64,000 nt of DNA from Microbacterium ureisolvens (lineage in GTDB: Bacteria; Actinomycetota; Actinomycetes; Actinomycetales; Microbacteriaceae): contig NZ_JADIJE010000006.1 in NCBI RefSeq assembly GCF_015278315.1, positions 62,001 to 126,000 on the forward strand, read 5' to 3'. This document shows positions 26,464 through 35,906 of the stretch, piece by piece. The stretch's first letter is position 1. Each line of letters starts with the position of its first letter. Below the pieces are notes generated by a model. The model worked only from the letters and a program-made list of their open reading frames with translations, was not told the origin of the DNA and did not search any database. Position numbers and translations under genes: made by a program.

Positions 26464-27582
26464 TTGACCATCTCACGCACCAAGAAGCTCGTCGGCGTCA
26501 CGGTCGCCGCGGGCATGCTGATCGCCCTCGCTGGCTGCGGCTCCGCCCCGGAGGAGACGGACCCCACGGGTGACGCCGGCGGCGACGTCGTCGAGGGCTT
26601 CACGCCCTGCCTCGTCTCGGACGACGGCGGCTTCAACGACAAGTCGTTCAACCAGTCGGCCCTCGAGGGCATGGAGCGTGCCGCCGAGGAGCTGGGCGTC
26701 GAGCCGATCGAGGTCGAGTCCAGCTCGGCCAACGACTACGCCCCGAACCTCGAGAACCTCATCGCCGAGGGCTGCACGTTCATCGTCTCGGTCGGCTTCA
26801 AGCTCTCGGCCGACACGATCGCCTCCGCGCTCGCGAACCCCGACGTGAACTACGCGATCATCGACGACTGGGCCGACGCCGAGGCCGACGGCGAGACCGA
26901 CGCGCCCAACATCAAGCCGCTCATGTTCGACACGGTGCAGGCCGCATACCTCGGCGGATACGCCGCGGCGGCGTGGTCCGCTCAGGCCGGCGTCAACAAG
27001 GTCGGCACGTTCGGCGGCATCCCGATCCCGCCGGTCACCATCTTCATGGACGGCTTCGTCGACGGCGTCGAGAAGTACAACGAGGACAAGGGCGGCGCCG
27101 TCGAGACCTTCGGCTGGGACGTCGCCGCGCAGGACGGCTCGTTCACCGGTGGCTTCGCCGCCAACGACACCGCCAAGCAGACCGCGCAGGGCATCCTCGA
27201 CCAGGGCGTCGACGTGATCCTCCCGGTCGGCGGCCCGATCTACCAGAGCGCGCGCGACGCGATCACCGACGGCGGCACCGGCACCGTCATGCTCGGCGTC
27301 GACTCCGACCTCGCCGTGGCCGACCCGTCGGTGGCCGACATGGTGCTGGTCTCGATCATGAAGCGGATCGACGAGGCCGTCTACCAGGCGACCCTCGAGG
27401 CGTCGACCGGCGACTTCGACGTCACGCCGTACGTCGGCACGCTCGAGAACGAGGGCGTCGGCCTGTCGGGCTTCGGCTCGTTCGAGTCGCAGCTGCCCGA
27501 GGGCCTGCTCGACGAGCTCGACGCGCTGCAGGAGCAGATCATCTCGGGTGAGCTCGAGGTGACCTCGCCCAGCTCGCCGTAA
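26464..27582 (+). CDS. Bmp-family substrate-binding lipoprotein (probable nucleoside receptor)
   Basis: A 372-residue lipoprotein. The signal peptide (SRTKKLVGVTVAAGMLIALAGC) is given here as residues about 4-25, ending in the lipobox LAGC. The mature part has DDGGFNDKSFNQSALEG, typical of the BMP/PnrA family that binds nucleosides, with later GTFGG and DQGVDVILPVGG motifs. ABC genes and nucleoside salvage genes follow, supporting a nucleoside ligand (inference). I chose TTG 26464, which has GGAGG 5 bases upstream, over the GTG at 26452 that overlaps that site. Confidence 0.93.
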   Translation: MTISRTKKLVGVTVAAGMLIALAGCGSAPEETDPTGDAGGDVVEGFTPCLVSDDGGFNDKSFNQSALEGMERAAEELGVEPIEVESSSANDYAPNLENLIAEGCTFIVSVGFKLSADTIASALANPDVNYAIIDDWADAEADGETDAPNIKPLMFDTVQAAYLGGYAAAAWSAQAGVNKVGTFGGIPIPPVTIFMDGFVDGVEKYNEDKGGAVETFGWDVAAQDGSFTGGFAANDTAKQTAQGILDQGVDVILPVGGPIYQSARDAITDGGTGTVMLGVDSDLAVADPSVADMVLVSIMKRIDEAVYQATLEASTGDFDVTPYVGTLENEGVGLSGFGSFESQLPEGLLDELDALQEQIISGELEVTSPSSP

Positions 27583-27603
27583 GACACAGCAGTCACAGCA
27601 GAG

Positions 27604-27639
27604 CGCGGCCGGGTGGACGTTTCCACCCGGCCGCGTTCT
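27604..27639 (+). terminator. Strong hairpin after the lipoprotein gene
   Basis: Perfect 14-base arms (27604-27617 and 27622-27635), 4-base loop, then TTCTT. It lies between the receptor and the ATPase genes and would let the receptor be made in excess by partial termination. Confidence 0.85.
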
Positions 27640-27674
27640 TCCGAGCCCGGCGACACACTGGATAAGGTGCACAT

Positions 27675-29189
27675 ATGAAGCTCGAGCTCCGTGGGATCAC
27701 GAAGCGGTTCGGGTCCCTCGTCGCGAACGACCACATCGATCTGGTGGTCCAGCCCGGTGAGATCCACGCTCTTCTCGGCGAGAACGGCGCCGGCAAATCC
27801 ACGCTCATGAACGTGCTCTACGGCCTGTACCAGGCCGACGAGGGCGAGATCCTGCTGGACGACGTGGTCCAGCATTTCCGAGGACCCGGTGACGCGATGA
27901 ACGCGGGCATCGGCATGGTCCACCAGCACTTCATGCTGATCCCCGTCTTCACCGTCGCCGAGAACGTGATGCTCGGTCACGAAGACACCAAGGCGCTCGG
28001 CGCGCTGGACCTCGCCAAGGCCCGTCAGCACGTGCGCGCCGTCGCCGACCGCTTCGGGTTCGAGGTCGACCCCGACGCCGTCGTGGGCGATCTTCCCGTC
28101 GGCGTGCAGCAGCGCGTCGAGATCATCAAGGCGCTCTCGCGCGACGCGAAGGTGCTCGTGTTCGACGAGCCCACCGCGGTCCTCACGCCGCAGGAGACCG
28201 ACGAGCTGATGACGATCATGCGTCAGCTGCGCGACGAGGGCACGTCGATCGTCTTCATCACCCACAAGCTCCGCGAGGTCCGCGCCGTCGCCGACCGCAT
28301 CACCGTCATCCGGCTGGGGAAGGTCGTCGGCGAGGCGTCGCCGACCGCGTCCAACGCCGAGCTGGCGTCGCTCATGGTCGGCCGCGCCGTCGAGCTCACC
28401 GTGCACAAGGATCCGCCCCGCCCTGGCGACGGCGGCCTCGCGGTGCGCGACCTGCGCGTCGTCACCGCCGGCGGCACGGTCGTCGTCGACGACGTCGGCT
28501 TCGACGTGCGCCCTGGCGAGATCCTCGCCGTCGCCGGCGTCCAGGGCAACGGCCAGACCGAGCTCATCGAGGCCATGGTCGGCCTCGCCGACCGCGTGAC
28601 CGGCTCGATCGAGCTCGACGGGATCGAGCTCGTCGGCAAGAGCGTGAGAGCGATCCTCGACGAGGGCGTCGGGTTCGTCCCCGAGGACCGCACCGAGGAC
28701 GGCCTGGTCGGCACGTTCACCGTCGCCGAGAACCTCATCCTCGACCGTTCCGGCGACAAGGCCTTCGTCTCCGGCGGCACGATCCGCCGCGGCATCCTCG
28801 ACGACTTCGCGAAGGCCCGCATCACCGAGTACGACATCCGCACGCAGGGCCCCGACGTTCCGGCGGGCACGCTCTCCGGCGGCAACCAGCAGAAGGTCGT
28901 GATCGCCCGCGAGATGAGCCGCGAGCTCAAGCTGCTGGTGGCGGCCCAGCCCACCCGCGGCGTCGACGTGGGCTCGATCGAGTTCATCCACAAGCGCATC
29001 GTCGAGACGCGGGATGCCGGCATCCCGGTCGTCGTCGTCTCCACGGAGCTCGACGAGGTCGCAGCTCTCGCCGACCGCATCGCGGTCATGTACCGCGGCG
29101 CGATCGTCGGCATCGTGCCCGGCGACACGCCCCGTGACGTGCTCGGCCTCATGATGGCCGGCGAGAAGGCAGAGGAGGCCGTCGCGTGA
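27675..29189 (+). CDS. Nucleoside-type ABC transporter ATPase with two nucleotide-binding domains
   Basis: A 504-residue protein with tandem ATPase domains. The first has GENGAGKST, the degenerate signature LPVGVQQRVEIIKAL and VLVFDEPTAVL. The second has a degenerate Walker A (GVQGNGQTEL) and an intact LSGGNQQKVVIAREM. This arrangement is normal for the sugar and nucleoside (CUT2/Bmp) class. AAGGTG precedes the ATG. Followed by two permeases with four-base overlaps. Confidence 0.95.
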   Translation: MKLELRGITKRFGSLVANDHIDLVVQPGEIHALLGENGAGKSTLMNVLYGLYQADEGEILLDDVVQHFRGPGDAMNAGIGMVHQHFMLIPVFTVAENVMLGHEDTKALGALDLAKARQHVRAVADRFGFEVDPDAVVGDLPVGVQQRVEIIKALSRDAKVLVFDEPTAVLTPQETDELMTIMRQLRDEGTSIVFITHKLREVRAVADRITVIRLGKVVGEASPTASNAELASLMVGRAVELTVHKDPPRPGDGGLAVRDLRVVTAGGTVVVDDVGFDVRPGEILAVAGVQGNGQTELIEAMVGLADRVTGSIELDGIELVGKSVRAILDEGVGFVPEDRTEDGLVGTFTVAENLILDRSGDKAFVSGGTIRRGILDDFAKARITEYDIRTQGPDVPAGTLSGGNQQKVVIAREMSRELKLLVAAQPTRGVDVGSIEFIHKRIVETRDAGIPVVVVSTELDEVAALADRIAVMYRGAIVGIVPGDTPRDVLGLMMAGEKAEEAVA

Positions 29190-30550
29190 GCGGTCAGAAT
29201 CCCCCCGGCGGCGACCCGCTCAAGGGGCTGCCCGCCGAGCAGATCCCTCCGGTGTCGGGTCCGCTCACGGGGTCGCCCGACCTCCCGGCGCCGACGCCCG
29301 AGGCGCCCGGCGCCGTCGACGGCGAGGTTCCGCCCCCGCCGCGGCAGAACGTCTTCATCAAGGAGCTGCTGCGCAGCAACTGGGTGACCACCGTGCTCGC
29401 GATCGTCGTCGCGATGGTCGTGGGCGGCATCCTGATGGCCATCACCGACGAAGAGGTCCAGGAGGCGGCGGGCTACTTCTTCGCCCGCCCGACCGACACG
29501 CTCGCCGCGATCTGGAACGCCGTGTACGGCGGGTACGAGGCGCTCTTCCGCGGGGCGATCTTCAACCCGCGCGCGAACGACTTCGCGACGCAGATCCGGC
29601 CGCTGACGAACACCCTCGGCTTCGCCGCCCCGCTCATCGCGGCGGGCCTCGGCGTGGCGCTGGCGTTCCGCGTGGGCCTGTTCAACATCGGCGGCCGCGG
29701 CCAGATCTTGATCGCCTGTGCGACGGCGGCGCTGCTGACGTTCAACCTCGACCTGCCGATGTTCCTGCAGCTGCCGCTCACCCTCGCGGCCGGTATCGCC
29801 GGCGGCGCGATCTGGGGTGGCATCGTCGGTGTGCTCAAGGCCCGCACGGGCGCGCACGAGGTGATCCTCACGATCATGCTCAACTACGTCGCGTTCTACC
29901 TCGTGGCGTGGATGGTGCGCACTCCGGGCGTGCTCCAGCGTCCTGCGGAGGACCAGCCGATCTCGGCGCCGACGCCCGCGAACGCGCAGTTCCCCGACCT
30001 CCTCGGCCCGCGGTTCCCGCTGCTGGACTGGGGCTTCATCATCGTGATCGCGGCCACCGTCTTCGTGTGGTGGCTCGTCGAGCGCTCGAGCCTCGGCTTC
30101 CGCCTGCGCGCGGTGGGCGAGAACCCGCACGCCGCCCGGGCGTCGGGCATCTCGGTGCAGCGCATGTACATCTACGCGATGCTCTTCGCCGGAGGCCTGG
30201 CCGGCCTCGCGGGCATGAACCAGATCCAGGGGTCGGTGACCTCGGGCTTCGACGGCCTCATCGACGCCGGCATCGGCTTCGACGCGATCACCGTCGCCCT
30301 CCTCGGCCGCAGCCGGGCGTGGGGCGTGTTCGCCGCGGGCCTCCTGTTCGGCGCGCTCAAGGCCGGATCGTTCACGATGCAGGCCTCGCAGGACATCCCC
30401 GTCGACATCGTGCTGGTCGTGCAGTCGCTCATCGTGCTGTTCATCGCGGCGCCGCCGCTCATCCGCACGATCTTCTTCCTGCCCAAGACCGATGCCGAGA
30501 AGGCCGCCCGGGCGAGAGCCAAGGCCGCGAAGAAGGCGGTGTCCGCATGA
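29186..30550 (+). CDS. Nucleoside-type ABC transporter permease 1
   Basis: A 454-residue inner-membrane permease. An N-terminal Pro/Gly-rich cytoplasmic stretch of about 50 residues precedes about nine hydrophobic segments. FRVGLFNIGGRGQILI, GGAIWGGIVGVLKARTGAHEVILTIMLN and FDAITVALLGR are typical of the BmpA/YufP class. The GTG overlaps the ATPase stop (GTGA). The C-terminus is Lys/Ala-rich. Confidence 0.94.
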   Translation: MSGQNPPGGDPLKGLPAEQIPPVSGPLTGSPDLPAPTPEAPGAVDGEVPPPPRQNVFIKELLRSNWVTTVLAIVVAMVVGGILMAITDEEVQEAAGYFFARPTDTLAAIWNAVYGGYEALFRGAIFNPRANDFATQIRPLTNTLGFAAPLIAAGLGVALAFRVGLFNIGGRGQILIACATAALLTFNLDLPMFLQLPLTLAAGIAGGAIWGGIVGVLKARTGAHEVILTIMLNYVAFYLVAWMVRTPGVLQRPAEDQPISAPTPANAQFPDLLGPRFPLLDWGFIIVIAATVFVWWLVERSSLGFRLRAVGENPHAARASGISVQRMYIYAMLFAGGLAGLAGMNQIQGSVTSGFDGLIDAGIGFDAITVALLGRSRAWGVFAAGLLFGALKAGSFTMQASQDIPVDIVLVVQSLIVLFIAAPPLIRTIFFLPKTDAEKAARARAKAAKKAVSA

Positions 30551-31833
30551 CCACGCTCGCCCCCGCTCCCGCGTCCGACGGCACGATCCAGCTGGCGACC
30601 GTGAAGGTGCGTCACCTGAAGCTGCCGATCACGCTCGCGATCGCGACGGTGCTGCTCGCCCTGCTGTTCCTGCTGGCCCCGCGCAACGGCGTGAGCACCT
30701 TCCGGCTGGGCGACCCGGGCTCGTCGATCGTCCTGCCGAACGTCAGCGTCCCCACGGCGATCACCTGCTGGCTCCTCATCGGCCTCCTCGTGCTGCTGAC
30801 GCTGTGGGCGTTCTGGGACGCGTACGCCTACCGCCGGACGGGCATCTGGCTGCCGATCGTGTTCGGTCTGCTCGCCGTGTTCGCGTTCCTGGTGTGGGCC
30901 GCCGCCGGCGGCCTGGTGCCGGTCACCGGCCTGCTGTTCGGTGCGCTGTCGCTGTCTGTCCCGCTCATCTTCGGTGCGCTGGGCGGCGTGATCGGCGAAC
31001 GCGTCGGCGTCGTCAACGTGGCGATCGAGGGTCAGTTCCTGTTCGGGGCATTCAGCGCCGCGCTCCTCGCGAGCATCACGCACAACCCGTTCGTCGGCCT
31101 CGTCGGCGCCATGATCGGCGGCGTGCTGGTCGCGTTCGTGCTGGCCGCGTTCTCGATCAAGTACCTCGTCGACCAGGTCATCGTCGGTGTGGTGCTGAAC
31201 GTGCTCGTGACCGGCCTGACCGGCTTCCTCTACGGCGCTCTCCTCGTGCCGAACGAGGCCGAGCTCAACCGCCCGGTGCGCTTCACCCGGTGGGAGATCC
31301 CGGTCCTGGGCGAGATCCCGATCATCGGCCCGGTGCTGTTCAACCAGACCTTCATCGTCTACCTCATGTACGCGACGATCGCGCTGGTGGCGTGGGGTCT
31401 GTACCGCACGCGCTGGGGTCTGCGCCTGCGCGCCGTGGGCGAGCACCCGCAGGCCGCCGACACCGTCGGCATCAAGGTCAACACCAGCCGGTTCTGGAAC
31501 GTCTCGCTCGCCGGCGCGATTGCCGGCATCGGCGGTGCGTACTTCACGCTGGTCTCGGTCGGGCAGTTCACCAAGGAGATGACGGCGGGCCTCGGCTTCA
31601 TCGCCCTGGCGGCGGTCATCTTCGGTCGCTGGGATCCGATCCGCGCGACGCTGGCCGCGCTGCTGTTCGGCTTCGCGACCAACCTGCAGAACCTGCTGAC
31701 GGTGCTGCGCACGCCCATCCCCAGCGAGTTCATGCTGATGCTGCCGTACGTGGTCACGATCATCGCCGTGGCCGGCTTCGCGGGTCAGATCCGCGGTCCC
31801 GCCGCCGCGGGCAAGCCGTACATCAAGGGGTGA
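30547..31833 (+). CDS. Nucleoside-type ABC transporter permease 2
   Basis: A 428-residue permease homologous to YufQ-type proteins. It starts MTTLAPAPASDGTIQ with an ATGA overlap. IGERVGVVNVAIEGQFLFGAF, NPFVGLVGAMIGGVLVAFV and GLGFIALAAVIFGRWDP are family landmarks. It pairs with permease 1 to form the channel. The extra upstream open frame is a shadow inside permease 1. Confidence 0.94.
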   Translation: MTTLAPAPASDGTIQLATVKVRHLKLPITLAIATVLLALLFLLAPRNGVSTFRLGDPGSSIVLPNVSVPTAITCWLLIGLLVLLTLWAFWDAYAYRRTGIWLPIVFGLLAVFAFLVWAAAGGLVPVTGLLFGALSLSVPLIFGALGGVIGERVGVVNVAIEGQFLFGAFSAALLASITHNPFVGLVGAMIGGVLVAFVLAAFSIKYLVDQVIVGVVLNVLVTGLTGFLYGALLVPNEAELNRPVRFTRWEIPVLGEIPIIGPVLFNQTFIVYLMYATIALVAWGLYRTRWGLRLRAVGEHPQAADTVGIKVNTSRFWNVSLAGAIAGIGGAYFTLVSVGQFTKEMTAGLGFIALAAVIFGRWDPIRATLAALLFGFATNLQNLLTVLRTPIPSEFMLMLPYVVTIIAVAGFAGQIRGPAAAGKPYIKG

Positions 31834-31910
31834 CGAGACCCCTTGGAACGTGAACGCCGGATGCCGCGACCCGCGGTGGAGCCTCGAATCACCGTGAACG
31901 GAGTCCTCTG

Positions 31911-32312
31911 GTGACCGATATCGACTGGGACGAGCTGCGCGCCGCCGCGACCGAAGCGATGCAGCGTGCCTACGCGCCGTACTCGCGCTACAAGGTCGGA
32001 GCCGCCGCGCTCGTGACCGACGGACGCATCGTGACCGGATGCAACGTCGAGAACGCGTCCTACGGCGTCACTCTCTGCGCCGAGTGCGGGCTCGTCAGCG
32101 AACTGGCGATGTCGGGTGGCGGCGGTCTCGTCGCCTTCGTGTGCGTGAACGGGCACGGCGACACGATCATGCCGTGCGGTCGCTGCCGCCAGCTGCTCTA
32201 CGAGTTCGCGATCCCCGGCATGCTGCTGGAGACCGTGTCGGGCATCCGCACGATCGACGAGGTACTGCCGGACGCCTTCGGGCCGCGCGACCTCGAGGAG
32301 GCCGGCCGATGA
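31911..32312 (+). CDS. cdd: Cytidine deaminase
   Basis: A 133-residue zinc enzyme that converts cytidine and deoxycytidine to uridine and deoxyuridine. CNVENASYGVTLCAECG provides the first zinc Cys and catalytic Glu, and PCGRCRQLLYEF the other two zinc cysteines, the tetrameric type. The start is GTG 31911, preceded by GGAG. It overlaps deoA by four bases, continuing the nucleoside uptake operon. Confidence 0.96.
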   Translation: MTDIDWDELRAAATEAMQRAYAPYSRYKVGAAALVTDGRIVTGCNVENASYGVTLCAECGLVSELAMSGGGGLVAFVCVNGHGDTIMPCGRCRQLLYEFAIPGMLLETVSGIRTIDEVLPDAFGPRDLEEAGR

Positions 32313-33634
32313 CCCTCGGACAGCCTCAGGACGCCGCCGGCGACCACGGCGTCGAGCCGTTCGACGCCGTCGATGTCATCCGCGCCAAGCGCGACGGCGC
32401 AGCGGTGCCCGAGCCCGCGCTGCGCTGGATGGTCGACGCCTACACCCGCGGCTACGTCGCCGACTCGCAGATGGCCGCGTTCGCGATGGCCGTGCTCCTC
32501 AACGGAATGACGCGCGACGAGATCCGCGTCATGACCGACGCGATGATCGCGTCGGGGGAGCGGATGAGCTTCGAAGGGCTCGGCAAGCCCACCGTCGACA
32601 AGCACTCGACCGGCGGCGTGGGCGACAAGATCACCCTGCCGCTCGCGCCGCTCGTGGCCTCGTTCGGCGTCGCCGTGCCGCAGCTGTCGGGCCGGGGCCT
32701 CGGCCACACCGGCGGCACGCTCGACAAGCTCGAGTCGATCCCCGGCTGGCGCGCGGCGCTGTCGAACGACGAGATGTTCGTGCAGCTGCGCGACATCGGT
32801 CCGGTCATCTGCGCGGCCGGCTCCGGGCTCGCCCCCGCCGACAAGAAGCTCTACGCGCTGCGTGATGTCACGGGCACTGTCGAGGCCATTCCTCTCATCG
32901 CGTCGAGCATCATGTCGAAGAAGATCGCGGAGGGCACCGACTCGCTCGTGCTCGACGTGAAGTTCGGCTCGGGCGCTTTCATGCGCGACGTCGACCGCGC
33001 GCGAGAGCTGGCGCGCACCATGGTGGAGCTCGGCACCGACTCGGGTGTCGCGACCACCGCGCTCCTCACCGACATGAACACGCCGCTCGGCCTCGCCATC
33101 GGCAATGCGAACGAGGTGCGCGAGTCCGTCGAGGTGCTCGCGGGCGGCGGGCCCGCCGACGTCGTGGAGCTGACCATCGCGCTCGCCCGCGAGATGCTCG
33201 CGCTCGCGGGACAACCCGACGCCGACGTCGAGAGAGCCCTCGAGGACGGCCGCGCGATGGACGCCTGGCGCGCCATGATCCGCGCGCAGGACGGAGATCC
33301 GGATGCCGCGCTCCCGGCTCCGAACGAGACCCACACGGTCACCGCGACAGAAGCCGGCTACGTCACCGGCATGGAGGCCCTGCCCTTCGGCATCGCCGCC
33401 TGGCGCCTGGGCGCCGGCCGTGCCCGCGCCCAGGACCCCGTGCTGCATGCCGCCGGCATCGATCTGCACGTGAAGCCGGGCGACCAGGTGACCGTGGGTC
33501 AGCCGCTGTTCACCCTTCTCGGCGAGGATGCCACCCGGTTCGACCGTGCGCTCGAGGCGCTCGAGGGAGCGTGGACGATCGGGGCGGATGCCCCGGCCGC
33601 CGCTCCTCTCGTCCTGGAACGCATCACCGCCTAG
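32309..33634 (+). CDS. deoA: Thymidine phosphorylase
   Basis: A 441-residue pyrimidine-nucleoside phosphorylase that splits thymidine or deoxyuridine into base and 2-deoxyribose 1-phosphate. VDKHSTGGVGDKI and LSGRGLGHTGGTLDKLESIPG, the latter cited at 20 residues or fewer as SGRGLGHTGGTLDKLESIPG, are the family signature, and the C-terminal alpha/beta domain (VKPGDQVTVGQPLF) is complete. The ATG overlaps the cdd stop. Confidence 0.97.
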   Translation: MTLGQPQDAAGDHGVEPFDAVDVIRAKRDGAAVPEPALRWMVDAYTRGYVADSQMAAFAMAVLLNGMTRDEIRVMTDAMIASGERMSFEGLGKPTVDKHSTGGVGDKITLPLAPLVASFGVAVPQLSGRGLGHTGGTLDKLESIPGWRAALSNDEMFVQLRDIGPVICAAGSGLAPADKKLYALRDVTGTVEAIPLIASSIMSKKIAEGTDSLVLDVKFGSGAFMRDVDRARELARTMVELGTDSGVATTALLTDMNTPLGLAIGNANEVRESVEVLAGGGPADVVELTIALAREMLALAGQPDADVERALEDGRAMDAWRAMIRAQDGDPDAALPAPNETHTVTATEAGYVTGMEALPFGIAAWRLGAGRARAQDPVLHAAGIDLHVKPGDQVTVGQPLFTLLGEDATRFDRALEALEGAWTIGADAPAAAPLVLERITA

Positions 33635-33724
33635 GCTGGGGCAGTCCCGCACGGGGCTCCTGCGCGGCGGCGGGCCGCGGCATCCATCCGTCATCCCATC
33701 CGCGATCCCCACCGAGGAGAACTC

Positions 33725-34840
33725 ATGCCCATCGATCAGCACGGCGACGCCATCCTGGACGGCCTGTCGGTTCGCGGACTGCCCAAGGTGTCGCTGCACG
33801 ATCACCTCGACGGAGGCGTGCGTCCGGCGACCATCATCGAGCTCGCCGATGCGATCGGGCTGGAGGTGCCGGAGACCGACGCCGACGACCTCGCCGACTG
33901 GTTCGCCGAGAAGAGCGACTCGGGGTCGCTCGTGGAGTACCTGAAGACCTTCGACCTCACGACCGCCGTGATGCAGACCCGCGAGGGCCTCACGCGCGTC
34001 GCCCGCGAGTTCGTCGAAGACCTGGCCGCCGACGGCGTCATCTACGGCGAGGTGCGCTGGGCGCCCGAGCAGCACCTGACCCGCGGCCTGTCACTGGACG
34101 AGGTCGTCGCCGCCGTGCAGGAGGGCATCGAGGAGGGCGAGGACGCGGCCGAGCGTCGCGGCCACGACATCCGCGTCGGCCAGCTGATCACCGCGATGCG
34201 CCACGCCGACCGGTCGCTCGAGATCGCGCGACTCGCCGTCGACTGGCGCGGACGCGGTGCCGTCGGCTTCGACATCGCCGGTGCCGAGGACGGGTTCCCG
34301 GCGTCGAACCACCGCGAGGCCTTCGACTACCTCGCCTCGGAGTTCTTCCCCGTCACGGTTCACGCGGGAGAGGCAGCCGGCCTCGACTCCATCCGCTCGG
34401 CGCTCATCGACGGCCGCGCGCTGCGCCTGGGCCACGGCGTGCGCCTGGCCGAAGACCTCGAGGTCGTCTCGCGGGCGGGCGAAGAGGTGCTCGTGCAGTT
34501 CGGCGACCTGGCGCGCTGGGTGCGCGACCGCGAGATCCCGCTGGAGCTGTCGCCGTCGTCGAACCTGCAGACGGGCGCGATCGAGCGCTGGGGCACCACG
34601 ATCGAGGACCACCCCTTCGACCTGCTGTACCAGCTGGGCTTCGCGGTCACGGTGAACGTCGACAACCGCACCATGAGCCGCACGTCGCTCACGCGCGAGC
34701 TCGCGCTGCTCGCCGAGACGTTCGAGTACGGCCTCGACGACCTCGAGGCGTTCCAGCTCAACGCCGCCGCCGGCGCCTTCCTCCCCGTGGAGGAGCGCGA
34801 AGAGCTCATCGACCTCATCGCCGACGGCTTCGACGCCTAG
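33725..34840 (+). CDS. add: Adenosine deaminase
   Basis: A 371-residue zinc enzyme converting adenosine and deoxyadenosine to inosine forms. HDHLDG gives two zinc histidines, VHAGE the third with the catalytic Glu, and VNVDNRTMS carries the metal Asp, where the more common DD pair is DN. LSPSSNLQTGAI replaces the usual CPTSN. Both variants are seen in actinobacterial homologues to my knowledge. RBS GAGGAGAA. A TAGGCT box just after deoA may give it its own promoter. Its stop overlaps that of the convergent DUF559 gene B. Confidence 0.96.
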   Translation: MPIDQHGDAILDGLSVRGLPKVSLHDHLDGGVRPATIIELADAIGLEVPETDADDLADWFAEKSDSGSLVEYLKTFDLTTAVMQTREGLTRVAREFVEDLAADGVIYGEVRWAPEQHLTRGLSLDEVVAAVQEGIEEGEDAAERRGHDIRVGQLITAMRHADRSLEIARLAVDWRGRGAVGFDIAGAEDGFPASNHREAFDYLASEFFPVTVHAGEAAGLDSIRSALIDGRALRLGHGVRLAEDLEVVSRAGEEVLVQFGDLARWVRDREIPLELSPSSNLQTGAIERWGTTIEDHPFDLLYQLGFAVTVNVDNRTMSRTSLTRELALLAETFEYGLDDLEAFQLNAAAGAFLPVEEREELIDLIADGFDA

Positions 34841-35814
34841 CCCCCGCTCTGCCGCCAGTCTGCCGCCGGTCGGTCGTCTGCAGAACTCCTTCGATCTGGG
34901 CCGACGCCGGGTGAATCTCGGCTGACCAGGTCCCACGCGAGCGGATCGAAGGAGTTCTGCACGGCCCCGCGCGGAGCGGGCCGTGACAACGTGGACCGAA
35001 GCGCGGTGAGCACCTCTTCCCGTCGGTAGAGGATGTCCTCCGCGATCGGCCTGATGGTGGTGTAGCCCAGCGCCGCCGCAGCCAGGTCGCGGCGACGGTC
35101 GTGCTTCTGCGACGCCCACCCCTCGTGGTGGGCGCGGCTGTCGCATTCGACGATGAGCCAGCCGTCGACGACGAAGTCGACGCGGCCGACGCCGGCGATC
35201 TTCACCTGAACTTCGATGTGGCACCCGAGCCCTCGCAGCATGAGGCGCATGATCGTCTCGGGGCCGGATTCGGAGCGGGGGTCGAGCAGTCGCCGCAATC
35301 GCCGATACCGGCGGGGGAGCAGCTCGAAGACGGCGGCGATGCCCGCTTCGTCGACAAGACCGAGATGCCAGGCGCTGTCGAGGGTGGCGATGGCATTGCG
35401 CAGACTCTGACAACGGCACGCCTGTGCGAGGGCCTCGATGAGGTCGGCGGCAAGCGTCCCTCGCTCGCGGGAGGTGGCCCGCCAATGCGCGACGACGGCG
35501 TGGCTGCGCGGCGGCAGCCGGCTCGCCCCCATATCGATCTGCACGTGCAGTCGGTCGTGCGTGTGGACGAACACGCCGAGGGTGTGCAGCAGCGAGACGC
35601 AGTCGAGCCGGCCGCCGAGCCGACCTGCCTGAAGCAGGGCGGGGTGGATGCCGGGCAACGCGTAGCGGCCGTTTCGCAGTCGCAGCAGCCGCCCGGTCCG
35701 CACAAGGCTGCGGGTCGCCTCCCGGCTGAGGCCTCGCCTCGCCAATTCGGTCGGGCTGACGAACGTCGCCGAGAGCACCGTCGAGGCGAGATGAAGAGGC
35801 GTGGGCGCGAGCAC
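34837..35814 (-). CDS. DUF559 (Vsr-like) nuclease-fold protein with AbiEi-like N-terminus, cassette B
   Basis: A 325-residue paralogue of the gene at 16999-17862. The N-terminal winged helix reads VSPTELARRGLSREATRSLV followed by RTGRLLRLRNGRYALPG; the DUF559 core has GVGRVDFVVDGWLIVECD, SRAHH, HDRRRDLAAAALGYTTIRP. The last 45 or so residues (from about PAPRGAVQNSFD) are not in paralogue A: they are translated from palindrome B-left, so an original stop appears lost or displaced. The start is GTG 35814. Palindrome B-right lies 93 bases upstream. Function unknown. Confidence 0.83.
   Translation of the reverse strand: MLAPTPLHLASTVLSATFVSPTELARRGLSREATRSLVRTGRLLRLRNGRYALPGIHPALLQAGRLGGRLDCVSLLHTLGVFVHTHDRLHVQIDMGASRLPPRSHAVVAHWRATSRERGTLAADLIEALAQACRCQSLRNAIATLDSAWHLGLVDEAGIAAVFELLPRRYRRLRRLLDPRSESGPETIMRLMLRGLGCHIEVQVKIAGVGRVDFVVDGWLIVECDSRAHHEGWASQKHDRRRDLAAAALGYTTIRPIAEDILYRREEVLTALRSTLSRPAPRGAVQNSFDPLAWDLVSRDSPGVGPDRRSSADDRPAADWRQSGG
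34879..34961. repeat. Palindrome B-left, overlapping the 3' end of DUF559 gene B
   Basis: An 83-base palindrome with perfect 18-base arms: TGCAGAACTCCTTCGATC (34879-34896) and its complement (34944-34961). It lies within the reading frame of gene B, near its C-terminus. Confidence 0.9.
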
Positions 35815-35906
35815 CCATCCATTCCACGGGCTGGACGTCGCCGCCCGCCGTTCCCAGGCGTGATCTGTGGATCTGGTCCCTCGCCCTCGAGCTGGGGAGG
35901 AAGCCC

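Noticed and set aside
27381..28991. A 536-residue minus-strand frame opposite the nucleoside ATPase
   Set aside because: Same reason: third-codon GC bias keeps the opposite frame free of stops.
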